Shown: positions 36,926 through 52,283 of the stretch, piece after piece | How positions within the stretch are numbered: the first letter of the stretch is position 1 | Layout: every line of letters begins with the position of its first letter | Source: Wuchereria bancrofti | Taxonomy: Eukaryota; Nematoda; Chromadorea; Rhabditida; Onchocercidae | NCBI GenBank assembly: GCA_005281725.1 | Contig: SSBO01000009.1 | Span: 582,585 to 646,584, forward strand | DNA length: 64,000 nucleotides | Reading direction: 5' to 3' | Notes under the pieces: generated by a model | What the model was told of the DNA's origin: nothing | The model's input: only the letters and a program-made list of their open reading frames with translations | Databases searched by the model: none | Translations under genes and position numbers: made by a program

Positions 36926-38411
36926 AGAAATAATTACTATTTAAGAAAAAAAAAACTTTTTTTAAAATATTAATTAAAATTTAATTATAATATCCTAACG
37001 GTTTATATATTAATTTAGCAATTACATATATTGAATGAATTATTTATCTTAATGAGAGAAAAAAAAACTTTTCCATTTTTTTTATTGATCTTAAAATTTA
37101 TTGTTTACTAAATTTGTAAACAAAAAAAAAAATTTTTTTTTTTAATTTAAGCAGCAAAAACAATACGAGTCAACCGTTAGAGGAATGAGAATGTTGAGAA
37201 ACTGATAGCTGAGATAATCCGTAATGATGTTTTGTTTTTTTTTTTTATAATTGTGCATCACTTTCTGTTATTTAGGTATAATGTGACCTTTGACATTCTT
37301 TTTCTCTGAATACTAGCCATTATCATAGACTATTTTATTGATTGCTTGTTGTAAAACAAATTTACTTATAGTAAATAAATGCAAAAAAAAGGGAGAAAAA
37401 AAATGTAAGTTTCTAATATCTTTTACTGTTTTGTTTACTTATTTGTTTACTTTTGATCACTTAGTAATGATAAAATTGTGATTTGAATTTACACAAAAAT
37501 TTCAATCAAGTAATAAGTAACTATAATAATTACGCTTTCAACAGATTGTATTAAAATGTTTCATCTATTTTGTGTCGGATAAAAAGAAATGAAATTGAGT
37601 TTGTTTAATAATTATAATTAGTTTTTTAAATTGTATATAAAACAAATTTTTAATTTATAACAAATTTAAATTTATTTGCTATTAATTTTTAAAAATGTAT
37701 TAGCAAAATGTCCTTAAGATGTTTTCCACTCTTTGCTCAATAACTAATTGACCTCCAATTATCTACTTTTCTTTCCTATCTCTTTAGCGAATTTATTCGA
37801 TGAGGTTAAAAGCATAACAAAAGACAAACTGTTTTCTGGTTTTAAAAAAAAGGAAACTATCTAAAGGTCATAGGATAATAATACATGTTGACCTCGTGCA
37901 AATTGAAAAAGATGAATAAATTGATGGACACTTTTTTTTTTTTATAAGTGGTTAAAATCAGATTATGTCAACAAAGCAGATATGTTTTTCGAAAATAATC
38001 TGAGATGAAAAATTTCCCAGCAATTAACCTTCTTCTTCAATTGACCTATAATCCTTCTTCTATTCAAATTAATGAAAACACATTTTACTAAATAAAGGGA
38101 ATATGAAATGAAATAATGAATGTGTGATTTGATTATTGAAAATAAAAATTAAAACTATGAATGATATTGAATTTTATATTTGTAACATTTTAGACGTTGC
38201 TCTACTATTGACGTACGTTAAGTGTAACTGATCGAAATTTCCACTTAATTGATCAAAATATTGCAAACAATGATAGAATTTATTGTAATAACTTTTAGAA
38301 TAAAAACATGAAACATTTAAATTTAAGAAAAAGTTAGAAATGCTAAATGATTAATTCAAAGAAATGACAATTTAAAAAAAAAAATAGAAATGAAAATTAT
38401 AATTCATAAAT
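36926..38411. other. Intergenic region between kinase 3' end and paralogue C
   Basis: AT-rich with A/T homopolymers. No coding exon or structured repeat recognised. Confidence 0.55.
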
Positions 38412-42200
<3,789 letters not shown>

Positions 42201-42390
42201 TGAAAGATAACAAAATTTGTTGATAAAGGTTTAACCGCCCGCCCGCTTCAAACGATAATAATAAGAATAGTGAAATTTAATAATTCATTTTTTTTTTTGC
42301 TTTTGTTTTCAATGTTTTCTTTTTCATATATATGTATGCATTTTTATCACACGCTTAACTTTTTATCAATAAAATATCATTCACAGCTAT

Positions 42391-43435
42391 TTGATAAATA
42401 CTAATTTTTTGAATTTAAAATATTTAAATATGTCTGTTAAAGCAAAATTAAAACTATTATCTGTAAATTTTGCTTTTTTTTGATTTTTTTATCATTTTAA
42501 AAGCAAATGTCGAGACTAATTAACTTAGTTATTTGTCTCCCTTTTCTTATCACTTTTTAATTTCTTATCATTTGTAAAAATAAAAAAATAGCTAAGCTAT
42601 CATTTGGCTTCGTTTTTTATTTCATTTAAAATTTTTTTCTAATATTTGTTTACTTTCTTATTTACTCTTACTCATCTCTTCTTTTCACTGCTAATCTAAC
42701 TTTTACTTCTTGTAACTTTTAGCATTTTTTTAGCTCTAACATTGCAGGAATTGAAATTATCAGTTGAGCTGTAGAAGCTATCCTAATTTTACTAATGACA
42801 AAAATAATTTAGGTAAATAAATAAATTAAATTAAATTTGAAATGATCATGTGAGCAAAAAGTAAATAATTATTAGATTTTTGTATAAAAATTCAAAATTC
42901 AAAAATAATTAATATAGTCATTTAAAAGCGATAACATTTAAAATACCAAATTCTCTAATTTGAGTTATATAATTATTGAGTTAACTTATTATTGAATTAT
43001 CTAATTCCAAAAAAAATTTCAATCATTCCTGTACATTTTTTTTACAAAGTATCAAATCAATCTTTAATTCAAATTTTTTAACACTGAAAAATAAAAAAGC
43101 TGAAATGAATCAAGTGCAATTTAAATTTCAATACTTCTATTTCAAATTTCTAATAAAAAAATTAAAATTAGTTACAGCAAAAGAAAAAGCTAAAAAAAAT
43201 TGATGTTAAAATGACAAAACTAGTTGTGAAGTACCATTTTTTCAAAAAAAAAAAAAATCAATTCATGATGAATTATTTTTTGTACAAACATTTCATTCAT
43301 AAAGAATACTTAACATCGTTTCCTCTTTTGCACAACTATTATTATTATCATTTTTTTTTCCAATTGATAAATATTAATTTTTGAATTTAAAATATTCAAA
43401 TATGTCTGTTAAAACAAAATTAAAAGCATTATCTT
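42391..43435 (+). repeat. Dispersed direct repeat of ~72 bp, 973 bp apart
   Basis: Copies at 42391-42462 and 43364-43435 are about 90% identical. Both include an ATG (42430, 43402) that opens MSVK(A/T)KLK but closes within 30 codons. Confidence 0.85.
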
Positions 43436-45715
43436 CTAATAATCAGTTAATGAATCAAATTCATTTAACTTTTACTTAATTGTGATTTGTCAAATTTCTT
43501 TTTTTTTTCATTATCATATCAGTTTGCTTCACCCAGAATGACATTCACTTTTTCTCAAATGTGAAATTTTAAATGAATTAAGTAAAAAAATTAAAGAAAA
43601 AATCAGTAAGTTAAAAAAAAAAAGAAAAACAGTAACTTTTTTCTCTTAAATTATTGGAGAAAGTTTTTTTCTCTCTTAAAAAAAGTCAAAAATAATAACT
43701 AAATATTTGTTTCTTAAATGAAAACTTAATTTTTGGTCTTTTTTCAGTTCCATTTTCTTTTTTATTTAAATTAAATGAGTCATTTAAATTAACTATTCAT
43801 TCTAATCTTTTATTCATCTATTCATTCATATAGTATAATAATATTTTTTTCTATCATTTTACATTTTTTCTCATTTCGCTTAATTAGTTTCATTTCTCTT
43901 AATGCTAATTAAAATATAAAAATTTGTATTTATTAATTAAATTTTAGTAAAAAAATTTTGATCTTTTAAATCATATACATCTGAAAATTGATCGTAAAAT
44001 TCTTTTTTCTACTTGATTGATCAATTTTACTAATCAGACATTCAATTTTATAATGTTATTTATAGTTAACCATTTTTTTAGCCAATTTTTTTTTAATCAA
44101 TTTTTTTAATTCAATAAATTTTTATTTTACAGAACAAACTTCATTTTCACATCTATTTTATAAATTTGTACAAGTTTTTGACCTTGTAATAGAATGGAAT
44201 AGATTAATCCTTAAATATTTTAAAATGTAATATAAATGATGTTCGGTGATAATTAAAATGGAAAAAAAAAGTTTAACTATTTTTTAATTGTATAAAATGA
44301 TAAAATTTTTCTCATAAAATATTTATTTCTTCGTTTTATTTTTTCTTTCAAATTAATCTAATTTAACATTTGCTTATTCAAATTTTCATATATTTAAACT
44401 TTTTTCCATTTTTTTTAATTGTATAAAATTTTTTAACCATATAACTTATTTAAAAAATTTTATAATTCATTTATGAAAGTAATACTTTTCATTTCTCTAT
44501 GCTATAAAAAAACTTTCATACACCTTTTGTCAATTACAAATCTAACGTTCATTGATAAATTGCTATCATACTTTAATTGATAACACAAATGTAGTCTTAT
44601 CATTGTTATCACAACTAATGATGATACGCGATTGTGTTTACCATTATAACATGTTGTGATAAGCAAATTTTCATATTATTTTTATTGTTATCACTACGAT
44701 ACCAACAATTGCTGTATGATATCTTACTTTTATCAGTACTATTTCATTTAACACAATCAATAAAATAAACAAGCAATATGTTTGGCTATTATAATTCAAA
44801 ATATTAATTCATAATTTAAGTAAAAATTTAAATTTCATGATAAATTTAAGCATTATGCTTTCTTTATATTTTGTTTACTACGTTAAAAAAATTTTTACAC
44901 ACTGATATGATTGTTAATTCTAAATTTAATAAATTATGCACAAATATTAGTGTATAATTAATATTTTAATTAAATTTAATATTTCAATTACAACTTTACT
45001 CTTTCCTATATTTCACATTGCAGATTACTCATTAACAAAGTTTAATACTATTGCATGCATGCAAGCATTACTGCATGAAATCAAATATAGTTAATTAATT
45101 ATTAATTCAATGATAATTTAGTAATTAATTTTAGGATAATTTTTTTTGTTTATCAATTTATGATTAATACTTGGAAGGTTATTTTTACTTAAAATATCAC
45201 GATAAGATCACATTTTTTATCATTAATTAAATAGAAAATAAAAAAAAATTAACTATACTGTAAAGCTGCTAAAAATTGAAATTTATCTTGGCAACAATTA
45301 TATGTCCATGAGAGAAAAAAAAATATAATCAACGTATTTCACGTAAGTAAAATGTCACGTTGGATCATTTTCTTTACGTTAAATAAAATGCCACTTTCAA
45401 TAGTTCATAATTTGTTTAAATAATGTATTGCTGTGTCCATAAAATAATTATGTGGCATAAGACCATTTGTTAGTTTTGCAATTTTTGAAATTATTTTAAT
45501 TGAACACAATTTGAAAAAAAATGTATTATGCAAACACAATGATTCTTATATCGATCATAGATCAGAGATTTTACAAATATTTTTAAAAATTTCCTTTTCA
45601 AAATTGCTAAAAATTTCATTTTCAAGAAAAAAAAAGTACCCACTTTTTACAATAATTATGAATGTTCAATGATGCAAAATGCATTAATGTTATATTTACA
45701 AGTATGCAATTAATG

Positions 45716-45746
45716 AATTAATTAATTAATTAATTAATTAATTAAA
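45716..45746. repeat. (AATT)n microsatellite
   Basis: About seven uninterrupted AATT units between the small cysteine-rich gene's 3' end and the upstream spacer. Confidence 0.9.
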
Positions 45747-45777
45747 TAATCATAATATGTACATAAATCGAAACATA

Positions 45778-47292
45778 TCACAAATCAAAGCATTCATAAC
45801 AATGCTTTCCTTTCCAACTCAAACATTCCATACATCGATCATATAATGGCTGAAAGAAGTAAAATTTAAAAAGTATAAAATTTATTTCTCAAATTAAAAT
45901 TGTAAAAAAAAAAGAGAAGATTCATTAAATTTTTAAAAAAAAAAAACAAAAAATGACAGTAATAAATAAAATATTCTAAAAAAAAGAAGGAAAATTAAAA
46001 AGTTCATTCTAACTCTTTCTTTTTTTTTTTTTTTTTAAAACTTATAAATTAATCATATGAAAAAAAAAAAAAAAAAAATCAAACAAACCCTTCCTTTTGC
46101 CAAATCACAAAACCAATGACATTCATGTATCCAATCTTTACAAATTGTACGAAAACATCGTTTTGTCATTAAATCAAGCTATAAAAAAAAAAGATAAAAA
46201 AATTCAATTTATAAATTTTTTTAAATTCTTTGTGACTTTCATAGAAAAAAAGGTTAAAGGTTAATTTGAAAATTAGAAAGTACGAAAATTAATGGATTAA
46301 TTTAATAATATAATATTGCTTTTTTTTTTGCGCTACATAAAACTATTTTAAAATATGCATCATTTTTAACAGAATTATGCAAATGGAACTTTTTTCAAAA
46401 AAAAAAAAAAATAATTTAAAAAAGACGAAAAACGAAAAAGTAATAAAAAGTTAAATTAAGCGTATCAAAAATTTCATTTTGTTGCCATATATATGCGCAT
46501 TTGTCCATGCAACATGTATAAATAGACGATGTATAGATTAGTGTCCTTCAAAAAATTTCTCATATTTCAAAAAAAAAAAAAAAAAAATTAAATAGGATAA
46601 TATAAAAATGGCATTGTGATTAGAAATTGTAATGACACACTGATCATTTTCATCACTTTTTTTCTTTTTCTTTCTTATTAATCAAAAATGTTACATAAAA
46701 ATGAATATGAAAAATTTGAATCCGAACAAATTAAATAAATGTTATTTGTCATTTAATGTATGCATTAATTCAAATTTAAATTTTATATATTACAATGAAT
46801 ATTTTTTGAAGGTTAAAGATTTAAATTATTTCATGCAATGATTGTCATCTTAAATGTAGCAAAAAAAAAAATAAATGAAAAACTTTTAATTAATTCATTC
46901 ACAAAGGCTTATTGCTTATCATTATTAAAAAATTTTGTTTTTTTATAAATTACTCCTTATCAAATGATAAATATTAAGTTATACTCTTATCACATATGAT
47001 AATATTTCTTTTTAGCACTTTCTTTTTAAAGCATTTGTTATCAAATGATAAATGTTAGTTTATACTTTTATCAGCTATAATAATATTTGAGCAAAAAAAA
47101 AAGAAAGAAAAATGAAAATTGCTTATCAATTAAAAGATAAGTTATAATTACATATAAATATGATAATATAGTAATAATGCATACCTGATGATAAGATTTT
47201 TGTCGTGGAATTGAATATGAACTGATAACAGAATTAATTGCAATTAATGCAATTAGAAAACTATACGATCGACCGTCTATAACGTAATTCAT
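45778..47292 (-). CDS. Small secreted eight-cysteine protein (89 aa)
   Basis: Exons in transcription order: 47292-47185, 46178-46089, 45849-45778 (stop TGA); every junction is phase 0. The chosen Met gives a hydrophobic signal sequence (SFLIALIAINSVISS, about residues 11-25). An in-frame Met 22 codons further upstream is also possible and also hydrophobic. The mature part has eight cysteines in CFRTICKDWIHECHWFCDLA and YDRCMECLSWKGKHCYECFD, a compact disulfide-rich layout with four tryptophans or tyrosines close to cysteines. I do not recognise the family. Each exon is too short to stand out alone; it was found by joining splice sites. GATA-type motif pairs in intron 1 and upstream would fit intestinal expression. 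Confidence 0.72.
46957..47130. promoter_or_regulatory. Cluster of GATA-type motif pairs in intron 1 of the small cysteine-rich gene
   Basis: TTATCAAATGATAA occurs at 46957-46970 and 47038-47051. A related inverted pair, TTATCACATATGATAA, lies at 46987-47002, and further TTATCA motifs follow near 47062 and 47123. TGATAA is the core bound by nematode endodermal GATA factors of the ELT-2 type. Regulatory function is inferred. Confidence 0.45.
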
Positions 47293-47539
47293 TATAACCG
47301 ATGAGACAAACACACAGCACAGAATGATATGATATTTATTCAAAAGTGATATGATCAATCAACCTTTCCAACAATTTTCTTCTTACCACTTATCAGTAAA
47401 TAATATTTGAGAGTGATAAATAGTCATAGAGAAATAGACAAAGATGATATCTGTTGATAATAGATGAAATAATTGGTTTATTTTATTGGAATAGTTTATA
47501 CCGATTTAACCTCCTTTTTACACTTCAATCATATCATCT

Positions 47540-48170
47540 GAAATGAAAAGAAATGAAAATATAGCCTAAAATTAATAAAAGTTAACATAGAAGTATTTAA
47601 ATAGGAAATAGTATAATATTATAGGAATATGTATATTAATTGTAAAATTTAAATTAAAATGTAATTCTAGGAAGAAATTAGAGGAAAAAGAAAATATACA
47701 TATGAAAATATAACTTAAAATTTAGTAATATATTTTTGTTAAAGTTAATATAGGAACATTTAAATATAAAATATTACAATATTATAGTAATGTATATTAA
47801 TTGTAAAATTTAATTAAAATATAATTCTAGGAAGAAATAAGAAAAAGAAAATATGCATATGAAAATATAATTTAAAATTTAGTAATATATTTTTGTTAAA
47901 GTTAATATAGGAATATTTAAATATAAAATATTACAATATTATAGTAATGTATATTAATTGTAAAATTTAATCAAAATATAATTCTAGGAAGAAATGGGAA
48001 GAAAAGAAGATATACATATAAAAATATAACTTAATATTAATAATATACTTTTGTTAAAATTAGTATAAAAATATTTAGACAAAAAAATTACAATATTATA
48101 GTAATGTATAAATACTAATTGTAAAATTCAATTAAAATATAATTCTAGGAAAACATTGATAAATCAATTC
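47540..48170. repeat. ~160-bp tandem array, about 3.5 copies
   Basis: TTCTAGGAAGAAAT starts at about 47665, 47825 and 47982, with a diverged copy at 48142 (periods 160, 157, 160). Each unit also shares TTTAGTAATATATTTTTGTT and TACAATATTATAGTAATGTA. Confidence 0.92.
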
Positions 48171-48584
48171 TAATTAAATATTATAGCATTAACATAACTT
48201 TAGCTAATAAATTTATTCATTTAAAATATGGTACAAAAAAAAAACTGAAAACATTAATCATTCGAAATGATAAAATATGATAATGAATGATAAATGATAT
48301 GCTTTTTGCATGTTGAGTAATGGATTTCTAGACGACCATATTGTCATTTACACTTAAATTCTTTTATTCATTAAATATGTTGTATGAAAATTATTTGAGA
48401 AATGAAAAAATTTATGAAAAATTTTGAATAAATTTAAAAAAACATTCTTTTCATGCTTGATTTCATACATTTCAAAATAGAAAATGGAAGAATATTTTTT
48501 TTTTTTTTTATGAAACATTTAAAAACTTTTGTTATTCACTGCTATTTCAACATGCTCATAAATGATTTCAATTAAAAATTAATA

Positions 48585-48775
48585 TAATGATAATGATAAC
48601 TGATAGTGATAATAACAATAACAACAATAATAACAACTAATAATAGTAATAATAATAGACAGTAAAAGAGTAATAACAATAAGTAATAGTAATAATAATA
48701 AAATAATGATAATAGTAGTAAATAACAATAATAATAGTGATAATAATAATGATAATAATAATAACAATAAAAGAG
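48585..48775. repeat. ATA/AAC trinucleotide-rich low-complexity tract
   Basis: Imperfect AATAATAAC-type repeats over about 190 bp. Frames read through as poly-Asn or poly-Tyr/Leu on either strand, so the ORFs here are artefacts. Confidence 0.9.
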
Positions 48776-51700
48776 CATCTGATGCTATTCTATTCTACAA
48801 TTGGTGCATTATATTATGTAAAATAAAATTTTTAAAAATGATTGAAAAATTGCACAACTATATTTTATATAATCCAATTTATATATTATATACCAATTGC
48901 ATAAATTATTTGACGGTCAAATTTATGATGCTCAATGTCAAACAAAAATTATCACTAAAATATTAATTAAAATTCTAAAAAAAAAAATGATAATTATTTA
49001 ATTTCATTTTGCAAATGAAAATTTAACAGAAATCATTTGGACAAAAACAAAAAAAAAAAAGCCGTGCGGTTGACATTTGTTCTAATGTCATTTTAATTTT
49101 TGCTAATTTTACAACATTTTACTTTAATTTTTGCTAATTTCATATCATTTTACATATTGTAACATTTTTTAGAGCTAAAAAATAAATGAAAATAATTTCT
49201 TATCAAATAGAAATGAATAATATTTAAACAAATAAATTTCTTATCGAATAGAAAAGAATAATATTTAGACAAATTTATTTGTTTAAATTAACAAGACATT
49301 TAAGTGTAAATTTGATATTATCAAATTTACTCGAAGTATAATTTAAAATAAACACGAATTACGAATTATAATTAATTTTGCTCAAATTATAATTTAAAAT
49401 AAACTGATGATCAATATGCTTTAATTAGCTAATTAACTAATAATAGTTAAATAAAATATTTTTTTATTAGTTAATAATAAAAATGTCATAGTACATTCAT
49501 AAAGTAACGAAATGTTAAAATGTTTTTTCTTTTTTTTTTGTCATCACACTTACTATTTCAGTTAATCATTAGTGAAATTTATTGTACGGAAAAGATTAAC
49601 GATTTAATTTATTTCATTTTATTTCATAAAAGCAAAAAAACCAGTTTATAATTCTTTTCATTACATAAATAATAAAAAAAAAGAAAAATGAAAATGAATA
49701 AAAAAACTTTCAATTCATTCTATTTCTAACAGACAATAAGAAATCAAACGATAATAAATGAAAATTTGATAAAAATCAATTGAACTTGTCTGATACCAAT
49801 GAAATATGCTTTAAAATATCATTTTTAATTTTTACTAAATATCAGTGATTTCAAAAATTTAACAAAAAAATCAATCAATATTTCATATCTAACTTACTTT
49901 GACTTTTTTCTTTTCATCAATTTTTTTTTTTTTTTGAAGAAAAAAAATTTTTAAATTTAGAAAAAAGGAGACGAAAAATAAATAAATAAACAAAATCAAA
50001 AAAAAAAAAAAAAAAAAATATTTTTAGCAATGGTATTTGAGAGTAAAATTGAAGCCATTTTGAAAATGTGTAAAAGAAGAAAGGATGAAATGTACATAAC
50101 CTAAATATGGTTCAATAATTTCTATTCATCCATTCATCAATTATGCTAAAATTATTCAATCATTGCCTCATTTACATAAAATATTCATTAAATGTAGTTT
50201 TTATTAATATTTTAAAAAAAAAGCAAAAAAAAAACAAAAAAAAAAACAAAAAAGGCAACAATTGATTAAGTTATTAGTAAAAAATATTGCAATAGTCATA
50301 CATAAAAATAATTTATTTGTATTATTAGTTGTTTATTATGAACTTTGACCTTGCTTTAGAATCTTAACAAAGAAAATAATGTCACAGAATAATGTAAAAT
50401 TAAGGAAGTGAAGGGATTTTTTTATTTTTTTTACTTTTTAAAACTTCACACTTTTATAAAAAATTTGAAATAATATGCGATATGATAACAAAATTTGATA
50501 CCAATATGGTAAAAACTTAAAGTAAGTAGAAAAGAAAAAAAATTTAAACTTATTTGTAAATAAAATCTTAAATTGTTTGCATATTTAAATTGAAGAATTA
50601 TGAAGAAAAATTCTTTCACATATACAAAATATTTTTGGTCGATTATTATACAATTTTAATGCATCACTGATCATAGCAAAATAACAATAACAGACGAATA
50701 AAATTTGAAAAATTAATTGAATAAAAATTAAAATTTCTAGATTAAAATTTATGAAACGTTAAAAATTGTTAAAGTAAAAGAGAGTGAGCAGCATTCATTC
50801 CTTCTTCAAATTTCATCATCTCATTTCACATTCATTTCTGTCCTCGTTTAACCTTTTCAAATTATCATCATCATCACATAGCTATTATAAATGATGTTAA
50901 TGCCCCTCTTATTACACCTTTACCTGCCTGATTTACGCTCAATTTTCATTTAGCCAATTTTAATGAAAGAGCCAAGTTGAGTAAATGGTTCCAAGGTAAG
51001 ATGAATTAATCGTAAAGGTACAATCAATTAAGCCTTAAGTGCACTTTAACTCAAATAAATGAACAATTAGCAATACTTTAAGCAATTTCAAAATGATAGC
51101 AAAAGAAAAAAAAAACAAAAGCATTTCCTATTTAAATAAAATGTAAACATTTTTGTGGTTATAAAAAATAAAAATTTGATATACAATAATATCAAAAAAT
51201 ACAAGAAAAAATGAATTACATTTTAAAAATAATTATTGAAAAAAGAAGTTTTTTTCGAATATTTAAATTTTTATATTTTACTTCTGTTTTCATTTCATAT
51301 TTTTATATTTTACTCTAATATTTTCAGTTAATTTTTCTTTTTTTTTACAATTCTTTCTTCCATTTATCTGTTACATCCATCTTTTTTGTTGTTGTTTTAA
51401 TTGTGAATTTTGAATTTGATTAATAAACAAAATTAAATATTATTAATGATGAAACATTTTTTTGCTAATTCTTTTAAATATCAAAATTTCTTACTTTCTA
51501 TTACTTTTTTTTCAGAGAATCTAGAAAAAAAAAAAGCATAACATTAAGAATAATCTTCGAGTATTACACCTGTCGAAATTTTCATAATTTGAGAAATTAT
51601 TAAAATAAATTGAGATAATTGTGCGTTGAAATGTTTGTATTTGTAAAAATAAGCAAAGAATAGTTATTATTTCAAATTATTTAAAATTATTTCTGTTAAA

Positions 51701-52283
51701 ATTAAAATTGTTAAAGCTATAAAAGAATTATTTCGAATTATTTACAACTATTTCGGATTACCAATTCAAATTATTTACAATTATTAGTTTGTATTGCTTA
51801 GAATTATTTCGATTTATTTCAAATTATTTTCAATTATTTCGAATTAATTTTTGTTAAACAAACTTTCAACTGAATAGCATTCCGTAATAACTTATTCTCA
51901 AAGAAAGTAATTAAAGTTATAAAAAAAAATGTGCTATTGAGGAGATGATTAGTAATAAAATTAATTATTTAAGTGAAAGTTCAAAAATGACATATTACTA
52001 AAGCATTTGAAATTGATTCTAATATTTATTAATAGCATAATTTTCTTTATTTGACGACTATTTCATTGTCAAAATTTCATTTGCTTTTTTCTTGTTTTTT
52101 TTTTTTTTTTGCAACAAATTATCTTATTGAAATCAGTGAGATAATTTTACAACTTCTAATCTATTTCAAATGTATCAAATTGATACATTTTCGAAGTTTT
52201 TTTTTTTCATATAAATTAAATTTTATGCGTTAAAATATAAATTATCATAGAAATACATAAAATGATAAATTAAGGTGATTTAT

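Larger units (their letters stand above)
42201..45777. other. Intergenic region upstream of the kinase
   Basis: Includes a GC-rich CCGCCCGCCCGC at 42235-42246, a 72-bp dispersed duplication (42391-42462 and 43364-43435), a cluster of GATA-type TTATCA/TGATAA motifs (about 44550-44745) and an (AATT)n run (about 45716-45746). No assembled gene. Confidence 0.6.
47293..52283. other. 5-kb intergenic region between the small cysteine-rich gene and the TGF-beta gene
   Basis: Contains a ~160-bp tandem array (47540-48170) and an ATA/AAC trinucleotide-rich stretch (48585-48775) whose apparent ORFs are low-complexity. The remainder is AT-rich with A/T homopolymers. No assembled gene. Confidence 0.6.

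Noticed and set aside
45778..46178. DHHC-type or other zinc finger, from the clustered Cys/His/Trp residues
   Set aside because: No C-x2-C-x9-HC spacing and no DHHC motif, and the joined protein has a signal peptide, so disulfides are more likely.
48572..48966. Overlapping ORFs rich in Tyr/Leu (- strand) and Asn (+ strand)
   Set aside because: Produced by an ATA/AAC trinucleotide-rich tract; low complexity on every frame.
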